Positions 62,137-64,000 of a stretch of 64,000 nt of DNA are shown piece after piece. The stretch is taken from positions 26,635,060-26,699,059 of the forward strand of contig NC_060892.1 of the NCBI RefSeq assembly GCF_014805685.1, given 5' to 3'. Within the stretch, counting starts at the first letter, position 1. The number at the start of each line of letters is the position of its first letter. This DNA is from Silurus meridionalis. Taxonomy: Eukaryota; Chordata; Actinopteri; Siluriformes; Siluridae. A model generated the notes under the pieces. It had not been told where the DNA came from, made no database searches, and saw only the letters and a list, made by a program, of their open reading frames with translations. The position numbers and the translations under genes are program-made.

Positions 62137-64000
62137 TAAAATAAATCTCTAAAAGACTTTTCACCACGTTACACTCAACACTCAGGACTTTACTGCGGTT
62201 AATTGGACGAGTGTGAAGTCTGGTGTGTCGGACACAAAGCCAGTAATGAGTGTGTGATTTTGGAAACATGTCTCTGAATAAGATTTGGATGAGCTTAGTT
62301 TCAAAAGCGTGGAGTGACACACGTCCCGAAGGAACAGGAACAGATGTCAGTACAGCTGGAGAGGCTGGACACCAGTTCCAGCCGAGACACTGGGACATGC
62401 CTGAGTTTCTGTCAGTGTGAGGTTGAAGGGTTGACTCACAGGGAATAAACAAAGTAAAAAAGTAAAAAAGGACATCAGAATAATGTGCGTGGGAGAAGAG
62501 GATGTGGAGATGTTGAGTTGACGGCACACGTCTCTAAATTATAGCAAAGTGACCTGAAGACTTTCCAGCTTTTATAAATAAGATTAGGATTTTCTATCTT
62601 TTGTACATGATGATATTCACTCTTTTCCTTCCTTAAAGCTTTAATCTGCTCTAATTCAGAAAGAAGTCACTTCACTTCACGTCACAGGCGATAAATAAAT
62701 CCTTCTGCATCTCTACAGGGTCTGAAATGGAAACTCAGGCTTGAAGGTCCTGTTTCTCAAACACTGTTAATCATTTACAAAACAAGAGACAACTCACGTT
62801 TTTTATGACTTTTGAGCTTGTAATTGTAAATAATGTATGGAAGTTTGACTCCTACGTTCTGCCCGTACCCTGAACTCTGAGATCGCTCTGTATACTGTGT
62901 AACAGAAACACGCTTTCGAGGAAAGTCCCAATTTTAAAAGTAGTGTTTACTTTCTGTGCTTTTCTCCTTTAGTCCTCGCAATACACCTCAGTTTACTAAC
63001 ACCGAACCAGAGGACATTTTACACGCTGTAGAAATTACTCTTTTCCTACTGTAGGAAATATTCCACTGGAACTTCTTAGAATCCATAGTAATTTAATTAT
63101 AGACTGAAGCAACAATATAAATATAGCAATATATAAAAATAAATGGTTTGTGTTATTGAAGGTAATTCATGGCACACTTTGCACCCTGGTTTTCAGCATG
63201 AACACAACAGTGTCTCTTTGTTGCTCAGTAATAATCACAGAGTATCACCACACCCTGTAAAGCCCACTATCTCTCTCAGACCCTCATAATACTGTCACAC
63301 TGGATCCCATTGCCTGTTGATTGTGGCTGGGCGTGGGGATGGTCGAGGTTAAAACCGCCTGCACTTGAGGTTTCCTTTCAACTCTGGGTTTGTCAAGCAG
63401 GCTGGAGTTAATGCAAACCCCCTGTCTCTCACTGAAACCAGTCTTCAGTGAGCACTCCCACTGGTTTTACACGTACCTTTTAATTACATGTGGCCCCGAA
63501 CAAAGACAAGAGCACACAATAGTCTTGGCCGCAGGTTCAGTAAACTTCACTCGCCTTCATCACAAATGGCCATTTGTTCCATTTGTACAGTCGAGACGTC
63601 GACTATGTGGTTTTTTTAATATATAAGGGTTCATGATGGTGTTAAAATACATAACGTTATATATTTATATTTCCATACACAAGATATTTATCTAAAATAA
63701 TTTATTATGCTGTGTTTGCTACTTCAGGGATCCAAAGGTCTCCTAGACACGTCCCACTGGAGCCAGGAGTCAACTTCTGCCCTTGATCTCTTCACTATAA
63801 ATGATGTCTGAAGGTTGAGTTCAAATGTAGCTAAATAATTTTTCCAGGGTGGGAATTGCTTTTAACACTTAATGAGACCACCCAGGATTTGTGCTGTTTA
63901 ATTGCTACCATTCTCTTCTCTGTTCTCTCTCACTTCCCCTCTTTCTATGTGTACATGTGTAAATTCTAATCTCATTACACTTCTTACACTCATGCTGTTC
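62137..64000. other. 1.9 kb of unique DNA without a recognised gene
   Basis: AT-rich. A 132-codon minus frame (62129-62527) has no recognisable motif. 63300-63620 and 63840-63920 are more complex sequence and could hold conserved non-coding elements, but I cannot show it. Confidence 0.4.

Overview
This is vertebrate nuclear DNA and almost certainly comes from a teleost fish. It is AT-rich and mostly CpG-poor. It is packed with long GT/AC microsatellites, about 43 tracts by eye. It also carries decayed fragments of dispersed repeats that I recognise as common in teleosts: Tc1/mariner-like transposon remnants, pieces of the repeat with 'CTGGTCAGGGTCACRGTG' and 'GGAGGAAACT' cores, and pieces of the family with the core 'AAGGGCCTTGCTCAAGGGCC'. 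The family with 'AGAGGAACCAGACTCAAAA' suggests an ostariophysan, possibly a catfish, but that is an inference from memory of such repeats and not a measured result.

Only one protein-coding gene is secure. It is diras1, a Ras-family small GTPase whose whole reading frame lies in one exon at 2079-2666 on the + strand. A splice acceptor lies just upstream at 2030-2031, so a 5' non-coding exon must lie farther left. The 3' UTR probably runs to one of three AATAAA signals between 3336 and 3946. In mammals DIRAS1 lies between GNG7 and SLC39A3, but I could not find exons of either neighbour. The remaining ~60 kb therefore reads as intergenic DNA, or as long introns of a gene I cannot see.

Layout: 0-2 kb is diras1 upstream DNA with a Tc1-like remnant (1337-1797). 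2-4 kb is diras1. 4-10.2 kb holds a 24-bp minisatellite and several decayed dispersed repeats, plus a CpG-enriched stretch (9319-9600). 10-20 kb is mostly unique sequence with a few GT/AC tracts and a 29-bp minisatellite (19569-19886). 20-51.7 kb is the dense microsatellite zone. It contains two pairs of dispersed repeats (25916-26085 with 27245-27414, and 38511-38620 with 44309-44420) and a compact CpG-rich, promoter-like segment (48121-48260). 51.7-64 kb is nearly free of GT/AC tracts but holds a decamer-based minisatellite (56430-57170), a ~580-bp purine-rich tract (57643-58222) and a ~2.15-kb tandem array (59986-62136) with an internal higher-order duplication.

There is no operon-like or defence-like system here. 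The unusual content is repeat architecture. Most long open frames are low-complexity artefacts of (GT)n/(AC)n and minisatellites, where stop codons are absent.
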